Below are positions 35,364 to 43,761 of a DNA stretch of 64,000 nt, in pieces. Location: contig NZ_JACCHQ010000029.1 of the NCBI RefSeq assembly GCF_016031655.1, positions 28,927 through 92,926 of the forward strand, read 5' to 3'. The position numbers and the translations under genes are program-made. Position 1 is the stretch's first letter. Every line of letters starts with the position of its first letter. The DNA comes from Bradyrhizobium glycinis (GTDB taxonomy: Bacteria > Pseudomonadota > Alphaproteobacteria > Rhizobiales > Xanthobacteraceae). Under the pieces are notes generated by a model. That model saw only the letters and a program-made list of their open reading frames with translations, searched no databases and had not been told where the DNA came from.

Positions 35364-35436
35364 CGACGTCCTGTCGCGATGCCGGTCGGCGCGGGCCGCA
35401 CGGCGCCCTGAAGGCTGGTCCAGGATGAAACGGGAA

Positions 35437-35613
35437 TCAGACCGGCAGGCCCATCGCCATGGTCGCCTTGGTCGACAGCACCGTGAGGGTGACGATCAGG
35501 CACAGCGAGAGCGCGGCGACGGCGAGCGAGGCCGCGACCGCATGGGTGAGCCGGGAAGACGCGACGGTAGCGGATGGGCTCTGAAACCCCGCTGTGCCGG
35601 ACGCCCGCATCAT
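35437..35613 (-). CDS. Small membrane protein, 58 residues
   Basis: A polar, Ser/Thr-rich N-terminus (MMRASGTAGFQSPSATVASS), then one membrane helix (AVAASLAVAALSLCLIVTLTVL), then a short tail. GAAGGA lies about ten bases ahead of the start pair ATGATG at 35611-35613 and 35608-35610. It precedes the 52-residue membrane protein by 73 bases in the same direction. No family recognised. Confidence 0.7.
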   Translation of the reverse strand: MMRASGTAGFQSPSATVASSRLTHAVAASLAVAALSLCLIVTLTVLSTKATMAMGLPV

Positions 35614-35765
35614 GGTCTAAATCCTTCAACACGCGAGCGAATCACCCGCGACTTTCCAGAATTTCCCAGTTTCAACCGGCAATATTGCGGCGGCGACCGC
35701 GCCGAAAGTGGCGGGATTGCGGCAAAGGGAGCCCTTATGCCCGCTATTCGCCGGAGCGGGCGCCG

Positions 35766-36416
35766 TCAGGCGCTCGCAGCGATGCTGGCGGGATCGTCGA
35801 TGTCGGCCGGGCGCCAGTCCATGGTCACGAAGCCCGGCGTGGCTTCGACGCGCTTCAGCCAGTCCCGGATCGCCGGGAAAGCCTGGAGGTCGAAATCGCA
35901 GCGATCGGCGAGGTGGGTGTAGCCGTACAGCGCGATGTCGGCGACCGTGAGCTGGCGCGCGGCGAAATAGGAATTGGTCTTGAGGTGATTCTCCATCACC
36001 TGGAGCGCGCCATAGCCGCGCTCCATCCAGTCCTCCAGCGAATGGGTCTGCAGGTCGCGACCGCCCTTGACCAGCGACAGCCAGAAATAGGCCGCGCCGA
36101 TGTTCGGCTCGAGCGCGTGCTGCTCGAAGAACATCCATTGCAGCGCCTCGGCGCGGTCGATGCGGTTCTCCGGCGCGAGCGGCGTGCCGACGGCAACGTA
36201 CCACAGGATGGCATTGGACTCGGCGAGATAGCGGCCCTCGCCGACCTCGAGCAGCGGCACCTGCCCCGATGGGTTCTTCGCGAGGAAATCCGGCGTGCGG
36301 CTCTCGCCGCGCAGAATATCCACCTCCACCGCTTCGTAAGGCAGGTTGAGCAGCGCCAGCGCAAGGCGGACCTTGTAGCTGTTGCCCGAGCGTTGCATCG
36401 AATAGAGCTTGTACAT
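35766..36416 (-). CDS. Glutathione S-transferase family protein
   Basis: 216 residues. The N-terminal thioredoxin fold has YSMQRSGNSYKVRLALALLNLPYEAVEVD with a Ser at the activating position, NPSGQVPLLEVGEGRYLAESNAILWYVA (cis-Pro and Glu-Ser for GSH binding), and the C-terminal helical domain has FAARQLTVADIALYGYTHLADRCDF, the N-capping box. The type resembles the rhizobial GSTs near the Nu/beta classes; substrate unknown. An ATG at 36416 begins exactly at MYKLYSM. A similar GST, 196 residues, is at 52284-52874. Upstream from 36417 to 36967 (551 bases) lie a family B half-repeat and no gene I can support. Confidence 0.9.
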   Translation of the reverse strand: MYKLYSMQRSGNSYKVRLALALLNLPYEAVEVDILRGESRTPDFLAKNPSGQVPLLEVGEGRYLAESNAILWYVAVGTPLAPENRIDRAEALQWMFFEQHALEPNIGAAYFWLSLVKGGRDLQTHSLEDWMERGYGALQVMENHLKTNSYFAARQLTVADIALYGYTHLADRCDFDLQAFPAIRDWLKRVEATPGFVTMDWRPADIDDPASIAASA

Positions 36417-36678
36417 TCTGGCGTTCGAAATCCGAGGACGAGAAGACGCGGCGCTCGTTGCCCGCGAGGCGGCTAAACAATGATGCCGATGCGAATCCGC
36501 CGCAAGAGCCGGCCGATAGAAAAACTCGAAAACCCTACCGCACTGCAATGGAGCGGAAGATCATTTCCGCGCGACGAGGCAAATCAGATCACGCTTACGT
36601 CAATGCGTGGAGGCATTGCGCCGTGCGTGGTGCGAAGACGGTGGAGCTACCAACGCTAAGCCGCTGAAACCTCCGCAT

Positions 36679-36720
36679 CGTCGTGGCCGGGACAAGCCGG
36701 GACAAGCCCGGGCATGACGA
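36679..36720. repeat. Interspersed repeat, family B (short)
   Basis: TCGTGGCCGGGACAAGCC and GGGACAAGCCCGGGCATGACGA: a short member of family B with GGGACAAGCC present twice in tandem. Confidence 0.65.
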
Positions 36721-36924
36721 CCTTCTGTTTTGATCGCGAGGGAGCTTGAAATTGCTCCGAGGACAGGCCTTGCCGGATGTGAGGGGTTTGGCCGGCAAAG
36801 TTGCGCAAAATTGCGGGAAACCGCGCCTCTGAGCGCTCCAAATCGTAAACTTTTCCGGGATCGGGCCGAAGTTTCTTGCGGGCCAGCGGCACACGTTTTA
36901 GGGTGGCTCATTCCCACAATCAGA

Positions 36925-36949
36925 GTCGTGAGGCGAAGGGCTTCACGAC
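36925..36949 (+). promoter_or_regulatory. Hairpin in the leader of the aspartate aminotransferase gene
   Basis: GTCGTGAGGC and GCTTCACGAC form a ten-base-pair stem (one G-U pair) with the loop GAAGG. The stem ends seven bases before the ribosome site AGGAG of the aminotransferase gene. It could affect translation or mRNA stability. Confidence 0.4.
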
Positions 36950-36967
36950 GCTCGCCAGGAGATGATG

Positions 36968-38170
36968 ATGTCCTTCCTTGCCGCTGCGCTCGACCGTGTG
37001 AAGCCGTCCGCGACCATCGCGGTCACGGATAAAGCACGCGCGCTGAAAGCGGCGGGCCGCAACGTCATCGGCCTCGGTGCCGGCGAGCCCGACTTCGATA
37101 CGCCCGCCAACATCAAGTTGGCGGCGATCCGCGCCATCGAGGCCGGCAAGACCAAGTACACCGCCGTCGACGGCATTCCCGAGCTGAAGGAAGCCATCAT
37201 CGCGAAGTTTCAGCGCGAGAACGGCGTTGCCTACAAGCCGAACCAGATCATCGTCGGCACCGGCGGCAAGCAGGTGCTCTACAACGCGTTGATGGCGACC
37301 ATCAATCCGGGCGACGAGGTGATCATTCCCGCGCCCTATTGGGTCAGCTATCCCGAGATGGTCGCGCTCGCGGGCGGTGAGCCGGTGCCGGTGGTCTGCA
37401 CCGCCGCGACCGGCTTCAAGCTCCAGGCCGAAGCGCTCGAGCGCGCGATCACGGCGAAGACCAAATGGGTCATCCTGTGCTCGCCGTCGAACCCGACCGG
37501 AGCTGCCTACACGCGTTCGGAGCTGAAAGCGCTCACCGACGTGCTGATGAAGCATCCCCATGTCTGGGTGATGACCGACGACATGTACGAGCATCTCGTC
37601 TATGACGACTTCCAGTTCACCACCGTCGCGCAGGTCGAGCCCGGCCTCTACGACCGCACGCTCACGGTGAACGGCGTCTCCAAGGCCTATTGCATGACCG
37701 GCTGGCGCATCGGCTATGCCGGCGGCCCGGCGCAGCTCATCAAGGCGATGGCGACGATCCAGTCGCAGTCGACCTCGAACCCGTGCTCGATCGCGCAATG
37801 GGCCTCCGTCGAGGCGCTGAACGGTCCGCAGGAGTTCATCCCGGCCAACAACAAGGTGTTCAAGGAGCGCCGCGATCTCGTGGTCTCCATGCTCAACCAG
37901 GCGAGCGGCATCGAGTGCCCGCGTCCCGAGGGTGCGTTCTACGTCTATCCGTCCTGCGCCGGCACGATCGGCAAGAAAGCGCCGTCGGGCACCGTGATCT
38001 CGAACGACGAGCAGTTCGTCACAGAGCTCCTGGAGACCGAAGGCGTCGCCGTGGTGCAGGGGTCGGCCTTCGGCCTCGGCCCGGCGTTCCGCATCTCCTA
38101 CGCGACCAAGACCTCGGACCTCGAAGACGCCTGCAAGCGCATCCAGCGCTTCTGCGGCAATCTGCGGTAA
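36968..38170 (+). CDS. aatA: Aspartate aminotransferase, class I (fold type I PLP enzyme)
   Basis: 400 residues. SFLAAALDRVKPSATIAVTDKARAL, GAGEPDFDTPANIK and the PLP lysine motif VNGVSKAYCMTGWRIGYAGG (Lys in SKAY) mark the Ib subclass. CSPSNPTGA and the C-terminal GPAFRISYA contact the substrate. It interconverts aspartate and oxaloacetate with glutamate/2-oxoglutarate, and in such rhizobial enzymes aromatic or arogenate activity is also known. The start at 36968 is the third of three ATGs and has the best distance to AGGAG; the others (36962, 36965) add one or two Met. A rho-independent terminator follows. Confidence 0.94.
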   Translation: MSFLAAALDRVKPSATIAVTDKARALKAAGRNVIGLGAGEPDFDTPANIKLAAIRAIEAGKTKYTAVDGIPELKEAIIAKFQRENGVAYKPNQIIVGTGGKQVLYNALMATINPGDEVIIPAPYWVSYPEMVALAGGEPVPVVCTAATGFKLQAEALERAITAKTKWVILCSPSNPTGAAYTRSELKALTDVLMKHPHVWVMTDDMYEHLVYDDFQFTTVAQVEPGLYDRTLTVNGVSKAYCMTGWRIGYAGGPAQLIKAMATIQSQSTSNPCSIAQWASVEALNGPQEFIPANNKVFKERRDLVVSMLNQASGIECPRPEGAFYVYPSCAGTIGKKAPSGTVISNDEQFVTELLETEGVAVVQGSAFGLGPAFRISYATKTSDLEDACKRIQRFCGNLR

Positions 38171-38191
38171 GCCAAAGACAATGCGAATTGA

Positions 38192-38219
38192 AAAGGCCCG
38201 CTTCGTGCGGGCCTTTTTG
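38192..38219 (+). terminator. Rho-independent terminator after aspartate aminotransferase
   Basis: AAGGCCCGC and GCGGGCCTT form a nine-base-pair stem with the loop TTCGT, followed by TTTTGTG. It ends the aatA transcript. Confidence 0.88.
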
Positions 38220-38264
38220 TGTTTCTCGATAAGCGGAGTCGGACGGACTTTTGCTTCTGGTCGG

Positions 38265-38445
38265 CGTTGTGCCAGGCCCCTCACCCGGATTGCAGCGCAA
38301 TCCGACCTCTCCCCGCAGAAGAGCGGGGAGAGGTTAAGCAAGTCGGCGACGTTGCACTGTGTGGGACGCGTCGCACTCTCACACCCTCTCCCCGTTCTTA
38401 CGGGGCGAGGGTGGGGTGAGGGGCTCTCTCCGCAAGTTCGATTCT
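38265..38445. repeat. Interspersed repeat, family E, inverted orientation
   Basis: GGCCCCTCACCCGGATTGC, CCTCTCCCCGC, GCGGGGAGAGG, CTCTCCCCGTTCTTACGGGGCGAGGG and GGGTGAGGGG: the reverse of the copies at 32341 and 32960. It fills most of the 38171-38549 gap; the rest shows no gene apart from the terminator. Confidence 0.82.
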
Positions 38446-38549
38446 AACGTGTGCGATCTGGCACGGCCGCGGCTCTTATGGCATAGACCATCGCGCGCCG
38501 CTTGCCAGCCGCGGCTTCTCTGCTCGCATCATCATCGCCGGAGACATTC

Positions 38550-39029
38550 ATGCACCGTTCATTCCTCTTCGCCGGACTCATCGCTGCCGGCCTCACGGCC
38601 TCCGTCGTGAACGCTGGCGCACAGCAGCGGATGGCGCGGGTCGGCGTGCTCGAATGCCGGGGCGGCGCCAGCGTCGGCTTCATCGTGGGGTCGGTGACCC
38701 ATCTCGGCTGCGTGCTGCGCGCCGACGGCTTGCCCGACGATCGCTACGTCGCGACCATCCGCAAGGTCGGCCTCGACATCGGCATCACCCAGGAGACGGC
38801 TTTGGCCTGGGGCGTGTTCGCACCGGTCGACCGGCTCGGCCCCGGCGACCTCGCCGGCAATTACGCCGGCGCGCAGGGCAGCGCCTCGATCGGCGTCGGC
38901 CTCGGCGGCAACGTGCTGGTCGGCGGCTCCAACAATTCGATCGCGCTCCAGCCGCTTAGCGTGCAAGGCCAGGTCGGCCTCAACATCGCTGCGGGCCTCG
39001 AGAGCCTGGAACTCCGTCCGGGCCGTTGA
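38550..39029 (+). CDS. DUF992 domain-containing exported protein
   Basis: 159 residues. A signal peptide at the N-terminus (HRSFLFAGLIAAGLTASVVNAGAQ) and the DUF992 domain from about residue 28: VGVLECRGGASVGFIVGSVTHLGCVLR (two Cys probably forming a disulfide), IRKVGLDIGITQETALAWGVFAP and AGNYAGAQGSASIGVGLGGNVLVGG. DUF992 proteins are rhizobial periplasmic proteins of unknown role. GCCGGAGA lies ahead of the start at 38550. Confidence 0.92.
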   Translation: MHRSFLFAGLIAAGLTASVVNAGAQQRMARVGVLECRGGASVGFIVGSVTHLGCVLRADGLPDDRYVATIRKVGLDIGITQETALAWGVFAPVDRLGPGDLAGNYAGAQGSASIGVGLGGNVLVGGSNNSIALQPLSVQGQVGLNIAAGLESLELRPGR

Positions 39030-39229
39030 TGATTGTGGGCGAGGCTCGTTCTCCACCTCTCCTTCGGGAGAGGTGGAACACCGAGCCGGCCGTCTTGGAA
39101 TTATAAGACTTGATCTAACTGACGACGCACCGCAGCGACGTTTGATGCTTGCCAAATCTAAGGGAGGGGCAGAGCATCGGCGTTTGCCGACCCAATCACG
39201 GGCCGAGCTCCACATCAAGGAGGCGGCGA

Positions 39230-41278
39230 ATGGGACAAGACGTCAGAAGTCCCCGAGGTCCACGGTGCATCGCGCTGGTGGGCCCTTTCCAAAGCGGTAA
39301 AACCACACTTCTGGAAGCAATATTGGCGCGAACGGGCGCAATCCCGCGCGCCGGCAGCGTCGACGCCGGAACGTCCGTCGGCGACGCCACGCCCGAGGCC
39401 CGCAATCACAAGATGACCGTCGGCCTCACTGCCGCCACCACGAGTTTCATGGGCGACAGCTACACCTTCCTCGATTGTCCCGGTTCCATTGAGTTTGCGC
39501 ACGACATGCGCGCCGCGTTGCCTGCGGTCGACGCCGCAATCGTGGTCTGCGAGGCCGACGAGAAGAAGCTGCCGCAGCTTCAGATCATCCTGCGCGAGCT
39601 GGAGGAGCTGAAGATCCCGCGTTTCCTGTTCCTCAACAAGATCGACCGCGCCAGCCAGCGCATCCGCGAGACGCTGGCAATGCTGCAGCCCGCCTCGCGC
39701 GTGCCGCTGGTGCTGCGCCAGATCCCGATCTGGAAGGGCGAGCTGATCGAGGGCTTCGTCGATCTCGCGCTGGAGCGCGCCTTCGTCTATCGCGAGCACA
39801 AGGCCTCCGAGGTGATCGCGCTCGAAGGCGGCGATCTCGATCGCGAGAAGGAAGCCCGCTTCTCGATGCTGGAGAAGCTCGCCGACCACGACGATGCGCT
39901 GATGGAGCAGCTGCTCGAGGACATCCAGCCGCCGCGCGATGCCGTCTTCGACGATCTCGCCCGCGAATTGCGGGAAGGGCTGATTTGCCCGGTGCTGCTC
40001 GGCGCCGCCGTGCGCGAGAACGGCGTGTTGCGCCTGATGAAGGCGTTGCGTCACGAGGCGCCCGGTGTTGCGGAGACTGCCAGACGCCTCGGCGTTCCCC
40101 AAGCCAAGGACGCGCTCGGCTATGTCTTCAAGACGCTGCATTCGCAGCACGGCGGAAAGTTGTCGCTGACGCGGCTGCTCGCCGGCCATCTGGACGACGG
40201 CGCCACGCTGCAATCCTCATCCGGCGGCGCCGGGCGCATCTCCGGCATCCTCGCGGTCAACGGCGCCTACGACACCAAGCGCGCCTCGGCAGAAGCCGGC
40301 GACACGGTGGCGCTCGCCAAGCTCGATCCGGTCAAGACCGGTGACACAGTTTCGAACGGCAAGACGGCGCCCGCGGCATTGATCACGATCGAGCCGACGC
40401 CGCCCGTGCTCGCGATCTCGGTCGCGGCCACCGACCGCAAGGACGACGTCAAGCTCGGCCAGGCCTTGATGCGCCTGCATGAGGAGGATCCCTCGCTCAT
40501 GATCGTGCAGAACGCCAAGACCCACGACACCGTGCTCTGGGGCCAGGGCGAGATGCACCTGCGTGTCGCCAGCGAGCGCTTGCGCGACCGCTTCGGCGTC
40601 AAAGTCACCTCGCATCCGCCTGCGATCGGCTATCAGGAGACCATCCGCAAGCCGATCACCCAGCGCGGACGTCACAAGAAGCAGTCCGGCGGCCACGGCC
40701 AGTTCGGCGATGTCGTGCTCGATATCAAGCCGCTGCCGCGCGGCGACGGCTTCAAGTTCGCCGAGACGGTGGTGGGCGGCGCGGTGCCGCGCAACTACAT
40801 CCCGGCGGTCGAGGAGGGCGTCGTTGATGGATTGGCGCGTGGTCCGCTCGGCTTCCCCGTCACCGACGTGCAGGTGACGCTGACCGACGGCTCCTACCAC
40901 AGCGTCGATAGCTCCGATCTCGCCTTCCGCACCGCGGCGCGGGTCGGGCTCAACGAAGGCCTGCCGCAATGCCAGCCGGTGCTGCTGGAGCCGATCCACA
41001 TGGTCGAGATCGTCTGCCCGACCGACGCCACCGCCAAGATCAACGCGATCCTGTCGGCGCGGCGCGGCCAGATTCTCGGCTTCGACACCCGCGAGGGCTG
41101 GACCGGCTGGGACTGTGTCCGCGCCATGATGCCGGAAGCGGAGATCGGCGAGCTGATCGTGGAGCTGCGCTCGGCTACTGCCGGTGCCGGTAGCTTCACG
41201 CGCCAGTTCGACCACATGGCCGAAGTCACCGGCCGCGCCGCCGACCAGATCATCGCCGCCCATCAGCACGCGGCGTGA
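39230..41278 (+). CDS. Elongation factor G paralogue (EF-G-like GTPase)
   Basis: 682 residues with the domain order of EF-G: GTPase, beta-barrel, and domains III, IV and V. G1 is CIALVGPFQSGKTT, G4 is LFLNKIDRA. The G2 segment reads ARNHKMTVGLTAATTSF, so its Thr is kept but the RGITI context is lost. The G3 segment reads FLDCPGSIEF: the His that follows Pro-Gly in EF-G and EF-Tu and activates water is Ser here. Domain IV has RHKKQSGGHGQFGDVVLD and YIPAVEEGVVDGL. Such proteins are a separate alphaproteobacterial EF-G-like clade of unknown function, not FusA; ribosome recycling or stress roles are possible. AAGGAGG lies ahead of the start. Confidence 0.92.
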   Translation: MGQDVRSPRGPRCIALVGPFQSGKTTLLEAILARTGAIPRAGSVDAGTSVGDATPEARNHKMTVGLTAATTSFMGDSYTFLDCPGSIEFAHDMRAALPAVDAAIVVCEADEKKLPQLQIILRELEELKIPRFLFLNKIDRASQRIRETLAMLQPASRVPLVLRQIPIWKGELIEGFVDLALERAFVYREHKASEVIALEGGDLDREKEARFSMLEKLADHDDALMEQLLEDIQPPRDAVFDDLARELREGLICPVLLGAAVRENGVLRLMKALRHEAPGVAETARRLGVPQAKDALGYVFKTLHSQHGGKLSLTRLLAGHLDDGATLQSSSGGAGRISGILAVNGAYDTKRASAEAGDTVALAKLDPVKTGDTVSNGKTAPAALITIEPTPPVLAISVAATDRKDDVKLGQALMRLHEEDPSLMIVQNAKTHDTVLWGQGEMHLRVASERLRDRFGVKVTSHPPAIGYQETIRKPITQRGRHKKQSGGHGQFGDVVLDIKPLPRGDGFKFAETVVGGAVPRNYIPAVEEGVVDGLARGPLGFPVTDVQVTLTDGSYHSVDSSDLAFRTAARVGLNEGLPQCQPVLLEPIHMVEIVCPTDATAKINAILSARRGQILGFDTREGWTGWDCVRAMMPEAEIGELIVELRSATAGAGSFTRQFDHMAEVTGRAADQIIAAHQHAA

Positions 41279-41300
41279 TCGGTTAGGAAGCCACCGCTCT

Positions 41301-41345
41301 TTCACTCCTCTCCCCGTTCTTACGGGGAGAGGGTGGGGTAAGGCT
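41301..41345. repeat. Interspersed repeat, family E (partial)
   Basis: TCACTCCTCTCCCCGTTCTTACGGGGAGAGGGTGGGG, only the outer hairpin part (CTCTCCCCGT and ACGGGGAGAG) of family E, right after the EF-G-like gene. Confidence 0.7.
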
Positions 41346-41387
41346 GTATCTACACGTGCGGCGCACGTAGGCCGCGCTCTCTCCACA

Positions 41388-41467
41388 CGTCATTGCGAGC
41401 GAAGCGAAGCAATCCAGAATCCCCCCTCGGAAAGACTCTGGATTGCTTCGCTGCGCTCGCAATGACG
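41388..41467. repeat. Interspersed repeat, family G
   Basis: CGTCATTGCGAGCGAAGCGAAGCAATCCAGA on the left and TCTGGATTGCTTCGCTGCGCTCGCAATGACG on the right form a near-perfect inverted repeat of about 30 bases (arms named by GAAGCAATCCAGA and TCTGGATTGCTTC). Compare 27108-27195. Confidence 0.85.
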
Positions 41468-41507
41468 AAGGAGATGGCGAGACTCCCCTGCTTGCATTTG
41501 CCCGTGC

Positions 41508-41526
41508 ATGATGTATTTTACATCAT
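41508..41526. promoter_or_regulatory. Perfect palindrome, likely operator of the HTH gene
   Basis: ATGATGTA and TACATCAT are perfect inverted arms around TTT. The right arm touches the putative -35 box, so a bound repressor would block RNA polymerase. The adjacent gene encodes a small helix-turn-helix protein, the natural candidate for autoregulation. Confidence 0.65.
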
Positions 41527-41554
41527 TGTATATGTTCCAGATATCACTTATAAC
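41526..41554 (+). promoter_or_regulatory. Putative sigma-70 type promoter of the HTH gene
   Basis: TTGTAT (-35) and TATAAC (-10) are separated by 17 bases, in a stretch of low GC that is unlike its surroundings. The -10 box ends 20 bases before the start codon, so the leader would be very short. Confidence 0.55.
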
Positions 41555-41574
41555 TGCTCGTAAGTGAGGCCAAG

Positions 41575-41847
41575 GTGATCACCTCGTTCCAGATGCGGGC
41601 AGCCCGCGCGTTGCTCGGCATCGACCAGAAAACCCTGGCCGAGCTCGCCGGCGTGTCGCTGCCGACCATCCAGCGGATGGAGGCCTCGACCGGCAATGTT
41701 CGTGGCGTGGTCGAGACCCTGATCAAGGTGGTCGAGGCGTTCGACCGGGCCGGCGTCGAGCTGATCGGCGAGCAGGCCCGCAGCGACAGCGGCGGACGTG
41801 GCGTTCGCTTGAAAGAGCCGGGGCCGCCGCGCCGTGTCGGAGCATGA
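41575..41847 (+). CDS. XRE-type helix-turn-helix regulator
   Basis: 90 residues. ITSFQMRAARALLGIDQKTLAELAGVSLPTIQRMEASTGNVRGVVETLIKVVEAFDRAGVELI (residues 2-64) is a Cro/C1-type HTH; the recognition helix is around GVSLPTIQRMEA. About 25 polar residues follow. The GTG start at 41575 has GAGG five bases ahead. A palindrome and promoter directly in front support negative autoregulation. The SulP transporter follows 105 bases after, on the same strand, and might be a target. Confidence 0.87.
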   Translation: MITSFQMRAARALLGIDQKTLAELAGVSLPTIQRMEASTGNVRGVVETLIKVVEAFDRAGVELIGEQARSDSGGRGVRLKEPGPPRRVGA

Positions 41848-41952
41848 TCGCGCGTTGATCGTGCCCGGGATCAAGATGGGCTAGCGCATCGTCGCACCTT
41901 GGGACGCACGATGCTTCGGAGCATTGTGGGGCCAGCGGAGCACTTTGCTGAC

Positions 41953-43695
41953 ATGAGCATCACGAGCGATCAGGCAGGCCGGCTGCACCAGCTGCGTCAG
42001 CCGACCTTTGCCGAGCTCTATCTGCCGAAGCTCGTCACCGTCTTTCGCGAAGGCTACGGCCTTGCGGATTTCCGCGCCGACGTCTTCGCAGGCCTCACGG
42101 TTGCGATCGTAGCGCTGCCGCTGTCGATGGCGATCGCGATCGCCTCGGGCGTGACGCCGGACCGCGGCCTCTACACCGCCGTGGCCGGCGGCTTCATCGC
42201 CTCCATGCTCGGCGGCAGCCGGTTCCAGATCGGCGGCCCTGCCGGTGCCTTCATCGTTCTGGTCGCGGCGACCGCGGAGCGGCACGGCGTCGACGGAGTG
42301 ATCCTCGCCACCATGATGGCGGGCCTGTTCCTGATCGGCGCAGGGCTGCTCAGGGTCGGCACCTACATCAAGTTCATTCCCTATCCCGTCACTGTCGGCT
42401 TCACCGCCGGCATCGCCGTCATCATCTTGGCCAGCCAGCTCCGCGATCTCTTCGGCATCACGCTCGCGGAGAGGGAGCCCAGTGAGTTCGTGCCGAAGCT
42501 CGTCGCGCTCGCCGGCGGCCTCGACACGATCAATCCATCCGCAGTGCTGGTCGCGATCGTCAGCATCGCCATCATCGCGTCGTTGCGGGTCTGGCGTCCC
42601 TCCTGGCCCGGCATCCTGATCGCCGTCGTTTTCGCCGCATTCGTGTGCGCAATATTCTCGCTGCCGGTGGAAACGATCGGCTCGCGCTTCGGCGGCATCC
42701 CGCGCGAGCTGCCCTCGCCGGCGCTACCCGCATTCTCGCTGGAGAAGGCAAGGGCGGTGCTGCCGGATGCGATCGCGTTCGCGCTGCTGGCGGCGATCGA
42801 ATCGCTGCTGTCGGCGGTGGTGGCCGACGGCATGACCGGCCGCCGTCACCGCTCCAATTGCGAGCTAGTGGCGCAGGGCGCGGCCAATATCGGCTCGGCG
42901 CTGTTCGGCGGCATCTGCGTCACCGGGCTGATCGCGCGCACTGCAACCAATATCCGCGCCGGCGCGCGGGGGCCGCTCGCGGGCATGCTGCATTCGGTTT
43001 TCCTGCTGCTGTTCATGCTGATCGCGGCCCCGCTTGCAAGCTACATTCCGCTGGCCGCGCTCGCCGCGGTGCTGGTCGTGGTGGCCTGGACCATGGCGGA
43101 GAAGCACGAATTCGCTACGCTGTTGCGCTCGTCATGGGGCGATGCCGTGGTTCTGCTCGCGACTTTCCTGCTCACGATCTTTCGCGATCTCACCGAGGGC
43201 ATCCTGGTCGGCTTCGCGCTCGGCGCGGTGCTGTTCATCCATCGCATGGCGGAGATGACGGGCATCGAGGAGCGCACGCCACTGGTTGCGGATGATCGCC
43301 CCGACGACGGCAACGGCGACCGCGTGCGTTACGATCCCGCGCTTGCGGTCGACCGCGACGTGCTGGTCTATCGCATCACCGGCGCGTTCTTCTTCGGCGC
43401 GGCCTCGGCGATCGGCAGCGTGCTCGACGGCATCGCCGACAGGCGCAAGGCCTTCGTGGTCGATTTCGCCGCGGTGCCGTTCCTGGATTCGACCGCGGCC
43501 AACGTGCTCGGTCGCGTCGCCGCCAAGGCGCACCGCCAGGGTATCAGGCTGTTCATCACGGGGGCCTCGCCCACGGTTCGCCGCGCGCTGCTCACTCATG
43601 GCGTCACGCCGCCGCGCGCGCGCTACCGCACGAGCCTCGAGCGCGCCATCGCCGACATCAAGGGCCGCGCCGCCGACGAGCCCGCTGCGAGCTGA
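41953..43695 (+). CDS. SulP family anion transporter with STAS domain
   Basis: 580 residues. The N-terminal membrane domain has some 11-14 segments and the family signature near its start (ADVFAGLTVAIVALPLSMAIAIASGVTPDRGLYTAVAGGF). MIGGPAGAF-like GGPAGAFIVLVAA, and VADGMTGRRHRSNCELVAQG follow. The STAS domain is at the end (VYRITGAFFFGAASAIGSVLDG; FVVDFAAVPFLDSTAANVLGRVA). Transports sulfate, bicarbonate or a dicarboxylate in the inner membrane; substrate uncertain. Start options: 41953 (MSITSDQAGRLHQL) or an ATG at 41911; I prefer the first for the family-like N-terminus, but GGAG is rather far at twelve bases. Confidence 0.9.
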   Translation: MSITSDQAGRLHQLRQPTFAELYLPKLVTVFREGYGLADFRADVFAGLTVAIVALPLSMAIAIASGVTPDRGLYTAVAGGFIASMLGGSRFQIGGPAGAFIVLVAATAERHGVDGVILATMMAGLFLIGAGLLRVGTYIKFIPYPVTVGFTAGIAVIILASQLRDLFGITLAEREPSEFVPKLVALAGGLDTINPSAVLVAIVSIAIIASLRVWRPSWPGILIAVVFAAFVCAIFSLPVETIGSRFGGIPRELPSPALPAFSLEKARAVLPDAIAFALLAAIESLLSAVVADGMTGRRHRSNCELVAQGAANIGSALFGGICVTGLIARTATNIRAGARGPLAGMLHSVFLLLFMLIAAPLASYIPLAALAAVLVVVAWTMAEKHEFATLLRSSWGDAVVLLATFLLTIFRDLTEGILVGFALGAVLFIHRMAEMTGIEERTPLVADDRPDDGNGDRVRYDPALAVDRDVLVYRITGAFFFGAASAIGSVLDGIADRRKAFVVDFAAVPFLDSTAANVLGRVAAKAHRQGIRLFITGASPTVRRALLTHGVTPPRARYRTSLERAIADIKGRAADEPAAS

Positions 43696-43761
43696 CGGGC
43701 CGCGCTTGACAGAGCGGGCGCGACGCGAAATGGATCGCCTCGGAAACGACCCGAGGGAAAG

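Noticed and set aside
36458..36667. Short frames in the gap before the aminotransferase, including one starting at the ATGATG near 36481
   Set aside because: No ribosome site, odd composition with many Arg, and overlap with the GST promoter region.
36920..38341. A 473-codon minus-strand frame opposite the aspartate aminotransferase
   Set aside because: Reads across the terminator and a repeat into the opposite strand of a clear gene; shadow.
41388..41467. tRNA-like fold of the family G repeat
   Set aside because: It is a simple long inverted repeat without anticodon arm, T-loop sequence or CCA; another copy occurs at 27108-27195.
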